From NCBI RefSeq assembly GCF_000003815.2, contig NC_049979.1, positions 14,929,459 through 14,993,458 of the forward strand: a DNA stretch of 64,000 nt, given 5' to 3'. Of this stretch, positions 50,201 to 53,200 are shown piece after piece. Numbering within the stretch: the stretch's first letter is position 1; each line of letters begins with the position of its first letter. Position numbers and translations under genes: made by a program. Below the pieces are notes generated by a model. It did not search any database and was not told the DNA's origin. It saw only the letters and a program-made list of their open reading frames with translations. This stretch comes from Branchiostoma floridae (Eukaryota; Chordata; Leptocardii; Amphioxiformes; Branchiostomatidae).

Positions 50201-53200
50201 AGGTCAGTGGCTTGTGATGTGTGCTGTATGTCGGCAAGCTTCTAACCAATCTCACCTGGTGATCCTCCTGTCTGTCAGCTTGGTGCTGAGCTTTTTTTTA
50301 AATTTAAGAGATTGCAGAAAGGTTTCACAGAAAGTTAGTCTGGTAGAAAACCATTTGCAGGCACAAAGTGCACAACCAATTAGACAAACAGGAGAGAAGC
50401 CTTTGCTTGCATGCTGCGCTCCATGAGAAATGACACGTGCACTTTTCGTAATCTTCTCTCCGCACATAGCCATAGCGGCTCTCCCCAGCCCCTGCGAAGA
50501 GGGGAGTCACAACTGTGACGAAAATGCCGTGTGCATTAATGAGGGTGCAGGCAGATATTCCTGCCGCTGCAGACCAGGGTTGGTTGGAAATGGATGGACC
50601 TGTTACGGTAAGGATCCCATTGGTAGGTCCTGTCTATGAGCTTCTTATTGTTACATTGCATACCCATGCTTGCTGGCTTAATACTATAGTGTGCTTGAAC
50701 AAATCCATGGCACAGTCAAGTCTGGAAGTTTGTTCTACGACTAGACCCTTAAAAAGACCCCAAGAATTTTATGAAACTGAAACTGTTGTATCCCAGTTGT
50801 GGTTGGCAGGTTGCTCAAATTGAGTTTTTCTTGTGCCATGGATGCCAACTGTGGGTAGATGAACCTTCATGTGGGATTGTAGTTTCATGTATGGAGGTCC
50901 ATGTTTGCTTGCCCATCTGGTGGTACCGAGTATGTTGCAAATGGCTTTTCTTTTGATAAAACCAGCAAATTCTTTGCTAGGGATGAAGAATATAACAGAC
51001 AAATACCAGCTCACAGCTCACAAAAAAGTTTCAGATGGGCAGCAGCAGGATTTCTGTGTTAACAGTGTTCTGTAATAAAGCTCTTGTCCAAAATTGCTGT
51101 GTCTATGAGTAGTATCTCCTCCAACCCCCCTCCCCACAGCCACCCCTGTACAGCCCCCAGCCAACCCCTGTGATCGGGCAGCTTGTGCCCCCCCTGGACA
51201 GGGCTTCTGTGTGCCCGTCAGTCTCACACAGTATCGCTGTGAGTGCCTGCCTGGATTCAGGGATATAAATGGAGATGGAAGGGTTTGCCAAGGTTGGTTT
51301 TAAATTGTTTAGTGCTTGGACACATATATAGTGTACATGTAAATTCATTGTCAAGTATGATATGTGCAGAAATTCTCAACTCGGTGGCTAAGGCATCCTG
51401 TGTGTTAAGCAGTTATATCACTTCATGGAACAATATATATTAGTGTATAGTTAGCAAAAATAGGAGCTATGTGGCAAACTGTGGTCGTCATTTCCTAATG
51501 TACATAATTTACAGAAAATTATGTATTTGACAGAAATTTAAATCCATGCACATGTTACCAGTAGTACATGGGTAAGTAGTGGCTTTATGCCCCAAGCATG
51601 AGTTATGTAGAGAGCTGTACATCTGTCATGTCTGAGATTTTTCATTTGAGCTGAGACATAATGGCATGTATAACTAGTGCCTCTACCCCCATAGCCATCC
51701 AGCCCCCAGGCCCTCAACCCACAGGCAACCCATGTGACCGTGCCAACTGTGCACCCGAGGGGCAGGCCAAGTGCATCCCTCTGGGCCCCACTGACTACCG
51801 CTGTGAATGTCTGCCAGGGTACAGTGGTGATGGGAGGGTCTGTACAGGTATGGGTTTAACACTGTGTCAGTCCAACTGCCTTATATGTGCGTAGCGGAAA
51901 GTGGGTAGATATCAACACTTGTAAATTTAGGATCTTTGGAATCTTGGTAAATTTTGGAAGACTGGTGCTGGTAGCCCTCAAACTTTCTATGAAAGGAATG
52001 AACTTCAGAATGAACAAGATTTATTGAAGCATACTGTTTTACGAGACTTCTCATCCTGTTTCCTGCGAAGAAGGTAGTGAGTATGTACCACCCTATCAGC
52101 TAAACCATGCCATGTTTATTCCTGTCTTTATTTGTAATGATGATTGTATATTGTTGAGTATTGTAAAGTATTCATTTAGAAAAAGCAAAAACAAGTAGTG
52201 GTATGTTGTATGATGTTTTTTCTACTTTTAGACATGGATGAGTGTGACCTGCTTGACCCTGCCTGTGACCCCAACGCACGCTGCATCAACACATTTGGGT
52301 CATACCGGTGTGAGTGTGCGCCTGGGTTTGTTGGAGATGGCAGGACCTGCTCTCGTGAGTTGGATATTTTCTGTGTCTAAGAAAAAAGGTGTATTTAATG
52401 TTAATTTGATGTATTTTAATGTCCTGCCACTATGTTAAACTCTTAGATGAGGACCAGCCATTGGAATGCACAATATAGTCTTGTCACTGCAAATCACCTT
52501 GTGTGATTATACTACTCAAGTGACAGTTTTGCCATCCTTTTTTTACTGTACATGCATTAGACCTCCTGTGTTGTGTACAAGAGAATAAGGTTTGTCTTTC
52601 TCTCCCTCCCAGCTGTCGGCCAGGCACCCCAGGCCTCTCTCCTGTTTGCCCAGGGCATGTCCATCAGCCGCATCCCAGTCCCAGCCCAGGGTTACCGCGG
52701 GCAGATAGTCGGCTCCCAGTCTGCAGCCCGCGGGAAGAAGGTGCTGGTGAAGGCAGGCATGACCGCGGTGGGGATTGACTACGACTGTGTGGATGGGTAC
52801 ATGTACTTCACTGATGTCACCGGCAGGTCTATCAGCCGTGCCAAGATGGACGGCAGCCAGCCAGAGGTCATCATCAGCCAAGGTCACTATTTAGTTTTTA
52901 GAGTTTGGTTTCTGAATTATTCCCTCTAACAATGATGCTGATCTGGTCAGGATAATCTTCATTAGGCAGCTATGCCTGTCCATGCTTACCTCTTTCATAA
53001 CTCACCTCTCTACCCAGGCCTGAGCAGCCCCGAGGGTGTAGCTGTGGACTGGATCAGTAAGAACCTGTACTGGACAGACTCTGGAACTGATGTCATCGAG
53101 GTGTCCAAGCTGGACGGTACAAACCGTAGGGTGCTGTTTAGGGATGACCTTGTCAACCCCAGGTCCATTGTGGTTGAGCCATTCAGTGGGTAAGTACAGG

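Larger units (their letters stand above)
21623..52612 (+). other. nid: Introns of the EGF rod, general
   Basis: Rod introns are GT-AG. Except where listed separately, those over 300 bases contain nothing I recognise: 23099-23483, 23697-24032, 25993-26519, 26643-27129, 28762-29144, 29265-29877, 30007-30445, 37147-37471, 38941-39350, 42491-42905, 43315-43639, 43757-44074, 44907-45258, 50608-51139, 51293-51694, 51848-52231. Confidence 0.65.

Noticed and set aside
49883-50245. 120-codon open frame in the intron before exon 58
   Set aside because: No EGF spacing or known domain and no matching splice phases.
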